DNA from: an uncultured Lachnospiraceae bacterium
Lineage (GTDB): Bacteria; Bacillota; Clostridia; Lachnospirales; Lachnospiraceae
DNA length: 64,000 nucleotides
NCBI GenBank assembly: GCA_947626285.1
Contig: CANQRR010000012.1
Coordinates: 1 to 64,000, forward strand
Reading direction: 5' to 3'
Shown here: piece by piece, positions 43,494 to 51,662 of the stretch
Numbering within the stretch: the stretch's first letter is position 1
Layout: the number at the start of each line of letters is the position of its first letter
Notes under the pieces: generated by a model
The model's database searches: none
What the model saw: the letters and a program-made list of their open reading frames with translations, nothing else
Told to the model about the DNA's origin: nothing
Translations under genes and position numbers: made by a program

Positions 43494-43628
43494 ATTTCTT
43501 CCTCCCTTTCAAAGGATACTCTCAATCGCCTACAGTTTACCAGAGACTTCCCCGAAAATCAATATCTTTTCCTCTTTCACACTTCTCCGGATTGTGATAT
43601 GATTTTATTCGAAAGGAGGAACTACATC

Positions 43629-44105
43629 ATGGAAATCGAACGCAAATTTCTGATCTGCCGCCTGCCCGACGCTCTGGACGGATATCCGTGCCACCAGATT
43701 GAACAGGCATATCTGTGCACGAATCCGGTCGTCCGCGTGCGCAGACAGGACGATCGCTTCATCCTGACCTACAAGGGACAGGGGATGATGGCGCGCGAAG
43801 AATACAATCTTCCGCTCACGCAGACGGGATATCTCCATCTTCTGGGCAAGGCGGATGGAAACGTCATCACAAAAAAAAGATACGTCATCCCGCTTGCTTC
43901 CGATCTGAAAGCGGAACTCGATATCTTTGAAGGAAAATTCACCGGGCTGCGCCTCGTGGAAGTGGAATTCCCGGATGAGCAGACCGCGAACAGCTTCACC
44001 GCGCCGGATTGGTTCGGCGAGGATGTCACTTATTCGGGGGCATATCACAATTCTGTGCTCAGCACTCTGGAGCGTTTTGACCCTGCATCCTACCCTCAGC
44101 TCTGA
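43629..44105 (+). CDS. CYTH-domain triphosphate tunnel protein
   Basis: The start at 43629 (MEIERKFLICRLP) follows AAAGGAGG; the track start adds ~95 codons without support. The ExExK motif is EIERK. The barrel strands have VVRVRRQDDRFILTYKGQG, EEYNLPL and ELDIFEGKFTGLRLVEVEFPDE. CYTH enzymes bind triphosphate chains (thiamine triphosphatase, inorganic triphosphatase). Substrate is not decided. It converges with a small gene and overlaps its end by 10 bp. Confidence 0.93.
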   Translation: MEIERKFLICRLPDALDGYPCHQIEQAYLCTNPVVRVRRQDDRFILTYKGQGMMAREEYNLPLTQTGYLHLLGKADGNVITKKRYVIPLASDLKAELDIFEGKFTGLRLVEVEFPDEQTANSFTAPDWFGEDVTYSGAYHNSVLSTLERFDPASYPQL

Positions 44106-44353
44106 GCCCGCTCCTGCTTTTGTTCCCTGTCAGCCCCCGTTTTCAATCCCTGTGTCCCGATCTGCTTCCAGATCGCCTGCAGCAGGTCATCTGTCCCATC
44201 CGGATCCTCCGGGATCGGAATCTGCTTTTTGTTCAGGCGGGCCTCATAGCGATCCGCCTTCCATATTTCTATTTTAAGCAGACATCTTGCCACCATACGT
44301 TGCAATTTTGACGTGCTCTTTGCATGCTTCAACCCGTATTCCAGGAAATCCAT
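44096..44353 (-). CDS. Hypothetical 85-aa helical protein
   Basis: The likely start is 44353 (MDFLEYGLKHAKSTSKLQRM), with GGGGTGATT before it. The first half is helical and basic, the second mainly charged and Gln-rich (QKQERAQS). There is no signal peptide or domain that I recognise. It is divergent from the XRE gene at 44491. Confidence 0.5.
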   Translation of the reverse strand: MDFLEYGLKHAKSTSKLQRMVARCLLKIEIWKADRYEARLNKKQIPIPEDPDGTDDLLQAIWKQIGTQGLKTGADREQKQERAQS

Positions 44354-44437
44354 CGAATCACCCCGATTGTCCTCTTTAATTTTGTAACATTTTGTTGCAT
44401 TTAACTGGTCGGAGTATTCATATTGTTGCATATGAGG

Positions 44438-44455
44438 AATTTCCTGTCGGAAATT
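44438..44455 (+). promoter_or_regulatory. Operator-like inverted repeat before the first XRE gene
   Basis: AATTTCCTGTCGGAAATT has perfect 7-bp arms and lies just before TATAAT at 44458..44463. It is a candidate autoregulatory site for the downstream XRE regulator. Confidence 0.55.
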
Positions 44456-44490
44456 GCTATAATGAATCAAATCTATGGAGGGATCGTACA

Positions 44491-44829
44491 ATGAAACAGA
44501 CTGTTTTTTCTTCTACCATCCGCACGCTCAGGAAAAAGGCCGGGTTCACACAGGCGGACGTGAGCAACAAACTGAATATCCAAAGACAGACTTACTGCAA
44601 TTACGAAAACGCATGCCGCACTCCTCCACTCGAGATCATCGTCGCCCTTGCGAATCTCTATCAGGTATCGGTCGATTATCTCGTGCTCGGGGCAAAGGCC
44701 GTCCAAGCCAGATCGTCAAAGGCCATCCTGAAGGATAAGCTGTTTGACGAATTCTCCTCCCTGTCGAAGAGCGGGCAGAGAGAAGTCCTTGACTTCATCC
44801 GTTTCAAAAAGTATCTTCAGACCGAATGA
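44491..44829 (+). CDS. XRE-family transcriptional regulator
   Basis: The ATG at 44491 has GGAGGGATC. The 112-residue protein has an N-terminal helix-turn-helix (IRTLRKKAGFTQADVSNKLNIQRQTYCNYENACRTPPLEIIVALANLYQVSVDYLV) and a C-terminal ~45-residue helical tail (FDEFSSLSKSGQREVLDFIRFKKYLQ), common in Clostridia regulators. The target is unknown; a palindrome precedes it. Confidence 0.93.
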   Translation: MKQTVFSSTIRTLRKKAGFTQADVSNKLNIQRQTYCNYENACRTPPLEIIVALANLYQVSVDYLVLGAKAVQARSSKAILKDKLFDEFSSLSKSGQREVLDFIRFKKYLQTE

Positions 44830-44960
44830 TTTTATACGGTCTACACTTTTCTACATTGCGTTTGCCTGTTCTGCCTTGCTATTATATCATCTGTATTTTT
44901 TACAGGCAATGTTTTCCATTGCAAATGCAATGACACGTTTTGTTTCGTTTTTCTTCTGGA

Positions 44961-44980
44961 AATACTAAACTAGTAGTATT
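44961..44980 (+). promoter_or_regulatory. Palindromic operator before the second XRE gene
   Basis: AATACTAAACTAGTAGTATT has perfect 7-bp arms and lies immediately before the Shine-Dalgarno AAAGGAGGAG. Binding here could block transcription or translation initiation of the XRE gene, suggesting autoregulation. Confidence 0.6.
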
Positions 44981-44995
44981 AAAGGAGGAGACGAA

Positions 44996-45229
44996 ATGAC
45001 AAGCAGACGTGAGGACCAATATCGACAGCTCGGGCTTACCATTGCATATTATCGAAAGCTTCGCGGTCTGACCCAGATGCAGCTTGCAGAAGGCGTGAAT
45101 CTGAGCCGGACGCATATCAGCAATCTCGAAGCGCCTAATATGCCGACCTCGATCTCACTGGAAAAGCTTTTTGACATCGCAGATATCCTGGAGGTTCCAA
45201 TCAGCAGGCTGTTCGAATTTAAGGAATGA
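44996..45229 (+). CDS. Small XRE-family transcriptional regulator
   Basis: This 77-residue protein is essentially one helix-turn-helix domain: YRQLGLTIAYYRKLRGLTQMQLAEGVNLSRTHISNLEAP, then SLEKLFDIADILEVPISRLFEF. It lacks an added ligand domain. A palindrome overlaps its leader and a terminator follows at 45243..45293. Confidence 0.93.
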   Translation: MTSRREDQYRQLGLTIAYYRKLRGLTQMQLAEGVNLSRTHISNLEAPNMPTSISLEKLFDIADILEVPISRLFEFKE

Positions 45230-45242
45230 TCTTTCATGCAGA

Positions 45243-45293
45243 AAGAGGGCGTTCCTCAGGTTTTTCTTCGACCCGGGGAACGCCCTCTTATTA
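45243..45293 (+). terminator. Terminator after the small XRE gene
   Basis: AAGAGGGCGTTCC pairs with GGAACGCCCTCTT around a ~24-nt loop and is followed by ATT. It can serve both converging genes. Confidence 0.88.
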
Positions 45294-45309
45294 TGTATTC
45301 AGCGTTCTG

Positions 45310-46287
45310 TCACTTGATCAGACTTATGATGTAACTGTATAATCCGCTGTACTCTTCGATCGTATAATGTACGCCGTCGGACGTCTGAAATCCTTTCTTC
45401 GCCAGATAGTTGTACGTATTCAGGAATCTGCTCTTCCCGACCCCGGCGCGCAGCTTCTTATTGAAGGCGATGATCTGCTTGTTCGTAACCGTGTATCCGT
45501 GCTGAGCCTCGACCTGCTCATCGACCGGATTGACCGATTCCACATAGAAGCGCGTATTCGGGTACATACTGATCAGTTTCTTGTAATAGGAAATGTACTT
45601 CTGGACGTTCCCGAGATCGTTCACACCAAACGCAAGCACTACGCTCACATTCGGGTTCCCGTTCAGATAGCTCTGAAGCTCTGGGCCTGCCGTCGACTCC
45701 AGCCAGGAATATCCCATGTTTACCTTTGCAATGTACTTGGTGTCCGCAGGTGAAGCGGCCATCTGCATGCCTACGGTCCTGGAATCCCCGACAAAAATAT
45801 AGCTGCCGTTGAACGTTTTGCTTGTCTTTTTGCTGCTGGTCTGTTCCACCGCGCCCGTGCTGCCCAGATAATAAAATTTTCCGTTGTACTTGATCCAGAC
45901 ATTCTGCAGGCGCGCGCCCGTCTTGTCGACGTAATATTTCTTTCCGCCGCTCTTTACCCATTTGCCAATCTGCAGCTTCCCGTTGGACGCGGCATAATAC
46001 ATTTTGCCTTTATATTTGATCCAACCGGTCAGAACATATCCGCCCGTGTTGAAACGATAAATGCTGCCGCCGATCTTCCGCCATGCTTTTTTCGCATATG
46101 TTCCGTTTGCGTAGCGGTATCTCTTGCCTTTCGCGGTGGTCTTCCATTCTCCTCCTGTAACCGTCTTCGCCGATTGGACTACGTTCACGGCCGCTTTCGC
46201 CGGATGCGCCGCACCCGCAAAACAAAGAAAGCAGAACAGAAATGTGATCGCCAGCCGCCTGATCGATCTGCTGTTGATAACGCTCAC
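45310..46287 (-). CDS. Secreted SGNH hydrolase with cell-wall-binding repeats
   Basis: A promoter (TTGACA-N17-TATAGT) lies inside the track ORF, so translation must start after it; GTG 46287 is the best candidate, though no ideal Shine-Dalgarno is visible. The product has a signal peptide (LAITFLFCFLCFAGAAHPAKAA). About four wall-binding repeats of choline-binding style follow (RYRYANGTYAKKAWRKIGGSIY, GYVLTGWIKYKGKMYYA). The SGNH domain has FVGDSRTVGM, AFGVNDLGN and SDGVHYT. It is probably a surface esterase on cell-wall or glycan substrates. Confidence 0.82.
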   Translation of the reverse strand: MSVINSRSIRRLAITFLFCFLCFAGAAHPAKAAVNVVQSAKTVTGGEWKTTAKGKRYRYANGTYAKKAWRKIGGSIYRFNTGGYVLTGWIKYKGKMYYAASNGKLQIGKWVKSGGKKYYVDKTGARLQNVWIKYNGKFYYLGSTGAVEQTSSKKTSKTFNGSYIFVGDSRTVGMQMAASPADTKYIAKVNMGYSWLESTAGPELQSYLNGNPNVSVVLAFGVNDLGNVQKYISYYKKLISMYPNTRFYVESVNPVDEQVEAQHGYTVTNKQIIAFNKKLRAGVGKSRFLNTYNYLAKKGFQTSDGVHYTIEEYSGLYSYIISLIK

Positions 46288-46332
46288 CCCTTTATAGTGC
46301 TTATTGTGTATCACTTGTTTCCAAGTATATCC

Positions 46333-46361
46333 ACTATACCCTATAAGTGACGTTTTGTCAA
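46333..46361 (-). promoter_or_regulatory. Promoter for the wall-binding SGNH gene (TTGACA-N17-TATAGT)
   Basis: On the minus strand, TTGACA (46356..46361) and TATAGT (46333..46338) are separated by 17 bp. The -10 box is ~45 bp before the proposed GTG. Confidence 0.75.
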
Positions 46362-46473
46362 ATCCGGGCTGTCGCTTTCTTTCGACACAGCACGGGGCAT
46401 ACACATCTGCCGCAACCCAGACAGGGTGCAGCGCTTCTTCAGCCGGCGGCGCAAAGTACCCTTTTTTTCATCC

Positions 46474-46734
46474 TTAAACCGCTGCGTCGTGGTGCAGATA
46501 TTTTTCACGCGTCGCCTGCCCGCCACGGATATGGCGTTCCGCCTTGTTCACATCCAGCACCTTGCGCACCTCCTGCGCCAACGCCGGATTGATCTGTGTC
46601 AGACGCTCCGAAACGTCCTTGTGCACCGTACTCTTGCTGACCCCAAACCGTTTCGCCGTCTCCCGCACGGTCGAATTGCTCTCGATAATGTAACCCGCTA
46701 TGTCGAGCACCCGCTCTTCTATATAATCTTTCAA
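46474..46734 (-). CDS. spoIIID: Sporulation transcription factor SpoIIID
   Basis: The TTG at 46734 (read as MKDYIEERVLDIAGYI) has GGGGGA at good spacing; the track starts upstream. The 86-residue protein has the SpoIIID helix-turn-helix STVRETAKRFGVSKSTVHKDVSERL and the C-terminal basic helix HIRGGQATREKYL. SpoIIID acts in the mother cell with sigma-E. It confirms a sporulating organism. It is flanked by divergent surface-protein genes. Confidence 0.96.
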   Translation of the reverse strand: MKDYIEERVLDIAGYIIESNSTVRETAKRFGVSKSTVHKDVSERLTQINPALAQEVRKVLDVNKAERHIRGGQATREKYLHHDAAV

Positions 46735-46902
46735 GGAAAAATCCCCCGAAGACACCGTTTTTACAGTGTATGCGGGGGATGGGATCGGTATGAATGGCAA
46801 CAGGGGCAAAAGTTTTCAACAACAAGTACCTGTTCTTCTATTGAACTCTACGCATCCGCATGCTATACTTTTTACAGAGATTTTTCTAAAGGAGGAACGA
46901 TT

Positions 46903-47730
46903 ATGCAACCTATCGCTTCACGCAATCGCAGACAATTATCTGTCCTGCTGCTTCTCATGTTTACACTGGTTCTCGCGTTCGGAACCCCTGCCCGGGCCGC
47001 GGATAAGGTACGTCTGAATACGAGCAAAAAAACGATCTGCATTGGCAAGTCGCTGAAGCTTCAAGTGAAGGGCGCATCCGGAAAGGTTACATGGGAATCC
47101 GGCGATCCGTCTGTCGCCAGTGTCAGCAGCAAAGGCAAGATAACCGCGAAAAAATCCGGAAAAACTACTGTTACGGCAAAAACCGGTCAGAAAAAGCTGG
47201 CGTGCGTCGTCACGGTCAAAAAGCACAGTTTTGTAAATGGCAAATGTCAGCTCTGCGGATCCACGGAGAAAGCAAAAAAGGAAAGCGCTTCGGCGCTTGT
47301 CCCGATCAAGGAGCTCGACAGATATTCCTATTTTCGGAAGTACATGACAGACGCTCAGTTCAAGAAAGCCTACAAGGCCGCGTCAAAGATCGTGAAACCG
47401 CTTTTAGGCAAGAGTAAGGAAGACCAGCTGCTCGGCATCGCAGTCGGACTCCGCGAGCTCTTTGACAGCAGTATGTCTTACTCGATGTCCGCCTCCCACT
47501 ATAACGATCCGTACGGATATCTTGTCCTGAAAAGCGCTTCCTGCGCCGGATGTGCAAGGGCGACCGGGCTGTGTCTGAACATGCTCGGCTTTAAATATGA
47601 GCATATCAACGAAAACAAGTATTCACATCAGTGGGCACGGGTAAAGCTCGGCAAAACCTATTGGATCTGCGACGCGTATGGACTTTACTGCGGACCGGAA
47701 CCGGCCGCGAAAAAGCATCCTTATTTCTGA
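46903..47730 (+). CDS. Secreted BIG2-domain protein with transglutaminase-like domain
   Basis: The ATG at 46903 follows AAAGGAGG; the track start is far upstream. It has a signal peptide (LSVLLLLMFTLVLAFGTPARA), a BIG2 Ig-like domain (LNTSKKTICIGKSLKLQVKGASGKVTWESGDPSVASVSSKGKITAKKSGKTTVTA), a short Cys pair (CQLC), and a ~130-residue C-terminal domain with Cys (SCAGCARATGLCLNMLG), His (SHQWARVKLG) and Asp (ICDAYG), the transglutaminase-like Cys-His-Asp order. It probably acts as a protease or crosslinker at the envelope. Confidence 0.85.
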   Translation: MQPIASRNRRQLSVLLLLMFTLVLAFGTPARAADKVRLNTSKKTICIGKSLKLQVKGASGKVTWESGDPSVASVSSKGKITAKKSGKTTVTAKTGQKKLACVVTVKKHSFVNGKCQLCGSTEKAKKESASALVPIKELDRYSYFRKYMTDAQFKKAYKAASKIVKPLLGKSKEDQLLGIAVGLRELFDSSMSYSMSASHYNDPYGYLVLKSASCAGCARATGLCLNMLGFKYEHINENKYSHQWARVKLGKTYWICDAYGLYCGPEPAAKKHPYF

Positions 47731-47752
47731 TCTTTACACAGTTTGAAGCGCT

Positions 47753-47781
47753 AAAAAAGAGGCTGTCGGCAGCCTCTTTTT
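47753..47781 (+). terminator. Terminator after the BIG2/transglutaminase-like gene
   Basis: AAAAGAGGCTG, loop TCGG, CAGCCTCTTTT: perfect 11-bp stem with A/T runs on both sides, usable in both directions. Confidence 0.93.
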
Positions 47782-47784
47782 TGC

Positions 47785-48189
47785 TTATAATACGGTAAAC
47801 CCTTTGGCGCTCAGGCAATCCTCCACTTCCGTCGGATCCTCGACGTGAAGCACCATGATCGGGCTCGCCTTTTCACGGTCAAACGAAAGATAGAGGTAAT
47901 CCACGCTGATGTTGCTCTCGTCGAGCGCCTCCAGCAAACGGTTCAGCGCGCCGACCCGATCCTCGCACTCCACACCCAGCACATCCGTCAGCTTGCAGAT
48001 GTATCCGGCATCCGTAAGCACACCCATCGTTTTCTTCGGATCGCTCACCAGCATGCGGATAATGCCGTACTCCGCGCTGTCGTTCGTGACAGACCCAAGT
48101 ATATTGATATCGTTCTCAGCTAAAATATTTGTGATCCTGTGCATCGCGCCTTTCTGATTCTCGGCAAAAATTGCAATCTGTTCTAACAT
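47785..48189 (-). CDS. Tandem ACT-domain protein
   Basis: This 134-residue protein has two ACT domains: LEQIAIFAENQKGAMHRITNILAENDINILG and, after a linker, LGVECEDRVGALNRLLEALDESNISVDYLYL. Each follows the amino-acid-binding fold. Such stand-alone ACT proteins sense amino acids and are frequent in Clostridia; the ligand is unknown. It is a single gene between a terminator and the MarR gene. Confidence 0.9.
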   Translation of the reverse strand: MLEQIAIFAENQKGAMHRITNILAENDINILGSVTNDSAEYGIIRMLVSDPKKTMGVLTDAGYICKLTDVLGVECEDRVGALNRLLEALDESNISVDYLYLSFDREKASPIMVLHVEDPTEVEDCLSAKGFTVL

Positions 48190-48301
48190 GATCGTCCTCC
48201 CGGCTGTTGTATCATCCTCTGACTACTCCCGGAATCCGCCCCGGGAATTTGTCCAACGGGACTATTATAGAATAACTCCTGCAATTTTGCCACACAAAAT
48301 T

Positions 48302-48766
48302 TTAAAATTTTGCTGAATCGTTCTGCGCGGCAACGTCGTTCCTGAGGATCTTATAGAGAATGTGATACAACGCCTCAGCATCCTCCCTTTCAAGATCGAC
48401 GCAGCGAACAATCTTTTCCGGCACTTCGACTGCTTTGTCCCTGAGCCGTTCTCCGGCTTCCGTGATCGATACGACCAGATTTCTCTCGTCCTCCTCTGAG
48501 CGTCTGCGGCTCAAAAGTCCCTTCGCCTCCATCTTCTTGAGAAGCGGCGTCAGGGTGCCGGAATCCAGGAACAGAGCGTTGCCGAGCTCCTTGGACGTCA
48601 ACGTTTTCTTTTCCCACAAAACCATCATCGTGATGTACTGCGTATAGGTCAGATCCAGCTCATCCAGAAACGGCTTGTACTGCTTAATGATCTCCCTGGA
48701 ACACGCATAAAGCGGGAAACAAAGCTGGTTCTCCAGTTTCAATGCATCATATTTTGTATTATTCAT
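48302..48766 (-). CDS. MarR-family regulator, OhrR-like
   Basis: The start at 48766 (MNNTKYDALKLENQLCFPLYACSREI) has AGGGAGTGC. It has the OhrR N-terminal LCFPLYACSREI, where the Cys in LCF is the peroxide-sensing residue, and a winged helix (TLTSKELGNALFLDSGTLTPLLKKMEAKGLLSRRRSEEDERN). It probably responds to organic hydroperoxides. No ohr gene is adjacent; the divergent neighbour is a small membrane exporter. Confidence 0.9.
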   Translation of the reverse strand: MNNTKYDALKLENQLCFPLYACSREIIKQYKPFLDELDLTYTQYITMMVLWEKKTLTSKELGNALFLDSGTLTPLLKKMEAKGLLSRRRSEEDERNLVVSITEAGERLRDKAVEVPEKIVRCVDLEREDAEALYHILYKILRNDVAAQNDSAKF

Positions 48767-49036
48767 CTTGCACTCCCTGCCGGTACGGCGCTTTCCTTTG
48801 TAATGAATCGTCATAATTCTATCACAATCCAGGGGATACTGCAAGTAAATTGCAACAATCTTAAGACAATTTTGCGATTTTATTTTTCAGCAGCTATTTG
48901 TAATTCCGATTTTGCGCAATAAATGCAAGACGTACGAACCTTTGAATTTTCTGCTTGCCCCAGCGCATAGACTTCATGTATAATAGACAGCGTATGCGGA
49001 TCCGCACATGATTCGCTGGAGGAAAGGAGCTTACTT

Positions 49037-49513
49037 ATGCTGAATTATCTGCTGGTATTCTTTATCTCTATGGTGCCGCTCATCGAGCTGCGTGGAGCGA
49101 TCCCTGTCGGCATACTGCGCGGACTGCCCTTGATACAGACTTACGTTATCGCGATCCTGGGGAACATGATCCCGGTACCGTTCATCTATCTCTTTGCCCG
49201 CACCGTGTTGAACTGGGGCAAGGACAAACCGGTCATCGGCAAGCTCTTCACGTTCTGCCTTGAGAAGGGCGAAAAGGGAGGACAAAAGCTCCAGGCGAGC
49301 GCCGGGCGCGGCCTCTTTGTCGCGCTCCTGCTCTTCGTCGGCATCCCGCTTCCGGGCACCGGCGCGTGGACCGGCACGCTCGCGGCCAGCATCCTGAACA
49401 TGGATTTCAAGTCCAGCGTGATCGCGGTCATGCTCGGCGTGCTGCTCGCTGGACTGATCATGGGCGCGGCAAGCGCGGGACTCTTTGGCGCGTTCGGCGC
49501 GATCTTAAGTTGA
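49037..49513 (+). CDS. Small multi-drug export family membrane protein
   Basis: This 158-residue protein has four or more helices: YLLVFFISMVPLIELRGAIPVG, TYVIAILGNMIPVPFIYLFA, GLFVALLLFVGIPLPGTGAWTGTLAASIL and VIAVMLGVLLAGLIMGAASAG. ELRGAIP and PLPGTGAWTG are the family motifs (PF06695 in my recollection). The substrate is unknown. It is divergent from the OhrR-like regulator and may be under its control. A TATAAT promoter and a good terminator (49541..49571) bound it. Confidence 0.88.
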   Translation: MLNYLLVFFISMVPLIELRGAIPVGILRGLPLIQTYVIAILGNMIPVPFIYLFARTVLNWGKDKPVIGKLFTFCLEKGEKGGQKLQASAGRGLFVALLLFVGIPLPGTGAWTGTLAASILNMDFKSSVIAVMLGVLLAGLIMGAASAGLFGAFGAILS

Positions 49514-49540
49514 TTTTGCGCAGATTATTTTAAAAAACGT

Positions 49541-49571
49541 AAAGGCAGGGTGTCGATGCCCCTGCCTTTTT
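49541..49571 (+). terminator. Terminator after the small exporter gene
   Basis: AAAGGCAGGG, loop, CCCTGCCTTTTT: perfect stem with a T-run. Confidence 0.92.
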
Positions 49572-49670
49572 CGACCTCTAAATTCCCTTTCTATGTCGCC
49601 GCCAGCTTATTCCGCCGGTTTTTTCCGTTCGGTTTCCGCTGCTTTTTCTCAAAACTTTCCCTTTTGATTC

Positions 49671-51029
49671 CTACTGCTTTTCCACTATTTTTCCCAATTT
49701 CCGGTACACCGTGAAATACATCGTCGTGAAGCACGCGACGCCGCCGACCACGTTCGAGATCGGCTCAGCCAGAAAAATGCCCGCCACGCTGTCTGTCATC
49801 AAGCGCGGGAGTAAGACCGTCAGAGGCAATACAATGACCACCTTGCGGAACAGTGAAAAGAAAATCGCCTGCTTCGATTTCCCAAGCGCCGTGAACACAG
49901 ACTGTCCGGAGAACTGAAACAGCATGAAGACAAAGCCCGCGAAATACAGATGCACGGAGCGCACGCCCGCCTCGATCATCTCTGCGTTGTTGGTAAACAG
50001 GGACAGAAACGGCTTCGGAAACAGCACCAGCAAGCCCCACGCGGCGACCGTGTACAGCGCGCCTGTCGCGGACATAAAACGGATGCCCTTTCGTATCCGT
50101 TCATACTGTCTCGCCCCGTAGTTGAAGCCGAGCACCGGCTGCGAGCCCTGCGTGATCCCCATGACCGGCATGCTCAGGATCTCACGGATCGAGTTCAGCA
50201 CCGTCATGATCCCGATGTACAGATCTCCGCCGTAAATACTCAGCATCGCGTTGCACGCGATCTGCGAGACACAGTTCGTCGCCTGCATGATGAAACCGGC
50301 CGTGCCGAGCGTCGTAATGTCTCGCACCAGAGGCCACTCCAGGCGGAAGTATTCCTTTCTCAGCTTCAGTATCGCCTTTTTCCCCATCAAAAATCGCAAA
50401 ACCCAGATCGCGGAGATGATCTGCGCCGCCACCGTCGCGATCGCCGCGCCCTCGATTCCCATGCCGAAGCCGAAGATCAGGATCGGGTCGAGGATCAGAT
50501 TGATCAGCGCGCCCAGAAGCGTCGTCCCCATCGCGATCCGCGGAAAACCCTGAGACGTGATAAAGTTGTTCATCCCGTTTCCCAGCATGAAAAACACCGT
50601 GCCGAGCAGGTAGATCATCAGATAAGTATTCGCGTAGGGATAGGTGGCGTCGCTCGCGCCCAGCATGTACAGGACCGGCCGCTTCAACACATAGCACAGC
50701 GCCATGATCATGAACGATGTGAAGAACAGAAGCGTCGCCGAGTTCCCCATGATCTTCTCCGCCTGCTCCGTCTTCCCGGCGCCCCTCGCGATTGAGCACA
50801 GCGGCGCGCCGCCCATTCCATAGAGGTTCGTAAACGCGTTGATCAGCGACACGATTGGGAAGACAAGGCCGATCCCAGTCAGCGCGAGGCCGTCCGATCC
50901 GGGCAGATGGCCGATGTAGATCCGATCCACGATATTGTAGAGAAGCTGCAGGATCTGCGCGATCATCAGCGGCACCGCCTGCATCATGATGTGTCTGCTC
51001 ACGCTGCCCTGTGAAAAATCATGCTCCAA
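49671..51029 (-). CDS. MATE-family efflux transporter
   Basis: The true start is probably TTG 51029 (read as MEHDFSQGSVSRHI), preceded by GAGGAGGC; the track start lies within the preceding gene. The 452-residue protein has 12 helices in two similar halves (PLMIAQILQLLYNIVDRIYIGHLPGSDGLALTGIGLVFP and ILSMPVMGITQGSQPVLGFNYGARQYERIRKG). It exports drugs or metabolites with Na+ or H+. It is 13 bp from the MGMT gene, a probable operon. Confidence 0.93.
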   Translation of the reverse strand: MEHDFSQGSVSRHIMMQAVPLMIAQILQLLYNIVDRIYIGHLPGSDGLALTGIGLVFPIVSLINAFTNLYGMGGAPLCSIARGAGKTEQAEKIMGNSATLLFFTSFMIMALCYVLKRPVLYMLGASDATYPYANTYLMIYLLGTVFFMLGNGMNNFITSQGFPRIAMGTTLLGALINLILDPILIFGFGMGIEGAAIATVAAQIISAIWVLRFLMGKKAILKLRKEYFRLEWPLVRDITTLGTAGFIMQATNCVSQIACNAMLSIYGGDLYIGIMTVLNSIREILSMPVMGITQGSQPVLGFNYGARQYERIRKGIRFMSATGALYTVAAWGLLVLFPKPFLSLFTNNAEMIEAGVRSVHLYFAGFVFMLFQFSGQSVFTALGKSKQAIFFSLFRKVVIVLPLTVLLPRLMTDSVAGIFLAEPISNVVGGVACFTTMYFTVYRKLGKIVEKQ

Positions 51030-51042
51030 AAATACCGCCTCC

Positions 51043-51399
51043 TCAGAATCGAAACTTCTTCCACTGGAACCGCTCCATGTCGACATGTCCGTCCTTGAAC
51101 TCCACGCCCTCGGCCTCCAAAAGCGTGATCTGCCGGTTCTCCCCACCGAACGCAAACGCGCGCGACACCTCGCCGAACCGGTTCACCACGCGGTGACAGG
51201 GAATATGCGCCGGATCCGGGTTGACGTGCAGCGCGTAACCGACGACGCGCGAGAGCCTGCGGTTTCCGACAAGCCCCGCGATCTGCCCGTAGGTCGCCAC
51301 GTTCCCGCGCGGGATCTGCCGCACGACGTCGTAAATCGCGTCAAAGGTATTGCCGCTCTTTGGCTCCGGTTTTTTCTCTTCAAATTCTTCCCACTGCAT
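51043..51399 (-). CDS. MGMT-family alkylated-DNA repair protein (methyltransferase domain only)
   Basis: This 118-residue protein contains the O6-alkylguanine-DNA alkyltransferase core: YDVVRQIPRGNVATYGQIAGLVGNRRLSRVVGYAL, then the active-site IPCHRVVNRFGEVS. The Cys is present, so this is not an ATL protein, where Trp replaces it. The usual N-terminal domain is missing, so the protein is short compared with Ogt (~160-170 residues). It would accept alkyl groups from DNA. It leads into the MATE gene. Confidence 0.88.
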   Translation of the reverse strand: MQWEEFEEKKPEPKSGNTFDAIYDVVRQIPRGNVATYGQIAGLVGNRRLSRVVGYALHVNPDPAHIPCHRVVNRFGEVSRAFAFGGENRQITLLEAEGVEFKDGHVDMERFQWKKFRF

Positions 51400-51543
51400 C
51401 TTTCTGCACTCCCGTTCGTTTCATCCAGACAAACCGATTCATCATCGACTGATCGGATAGATCCATACTCTGTCTCAGATTTCGTTATCATTATATGGTC
51501 GGCCAAAATGATTGTCAAGAAAACCGCACAGCAATGATTTAAC

Positions 51544-51572
51544 TTGACACAGTGAAAAAGCAGGCGTAAACT
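51544..51572 (+). promoter_or_regulatory. ilvE promoter (TTGACA-N17-TAAACT)
   Basis: TTGACA at 51544..51549 and TAAACT at 51567..51572 with a 17-bp spacer, about 90 bp upstream of the aminotransferase gene. No T-box is recognised in the leader. Confidence 0.75.
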
Positions 51573-51662
51573 ACAGATAATCATTTTGATCGCGGCGTCA
51601 CAAAAGCTGTTTCTCTGGTTGTCGCGATACTCCATATACCAATCAAAGAGGAGGAATCTGCA

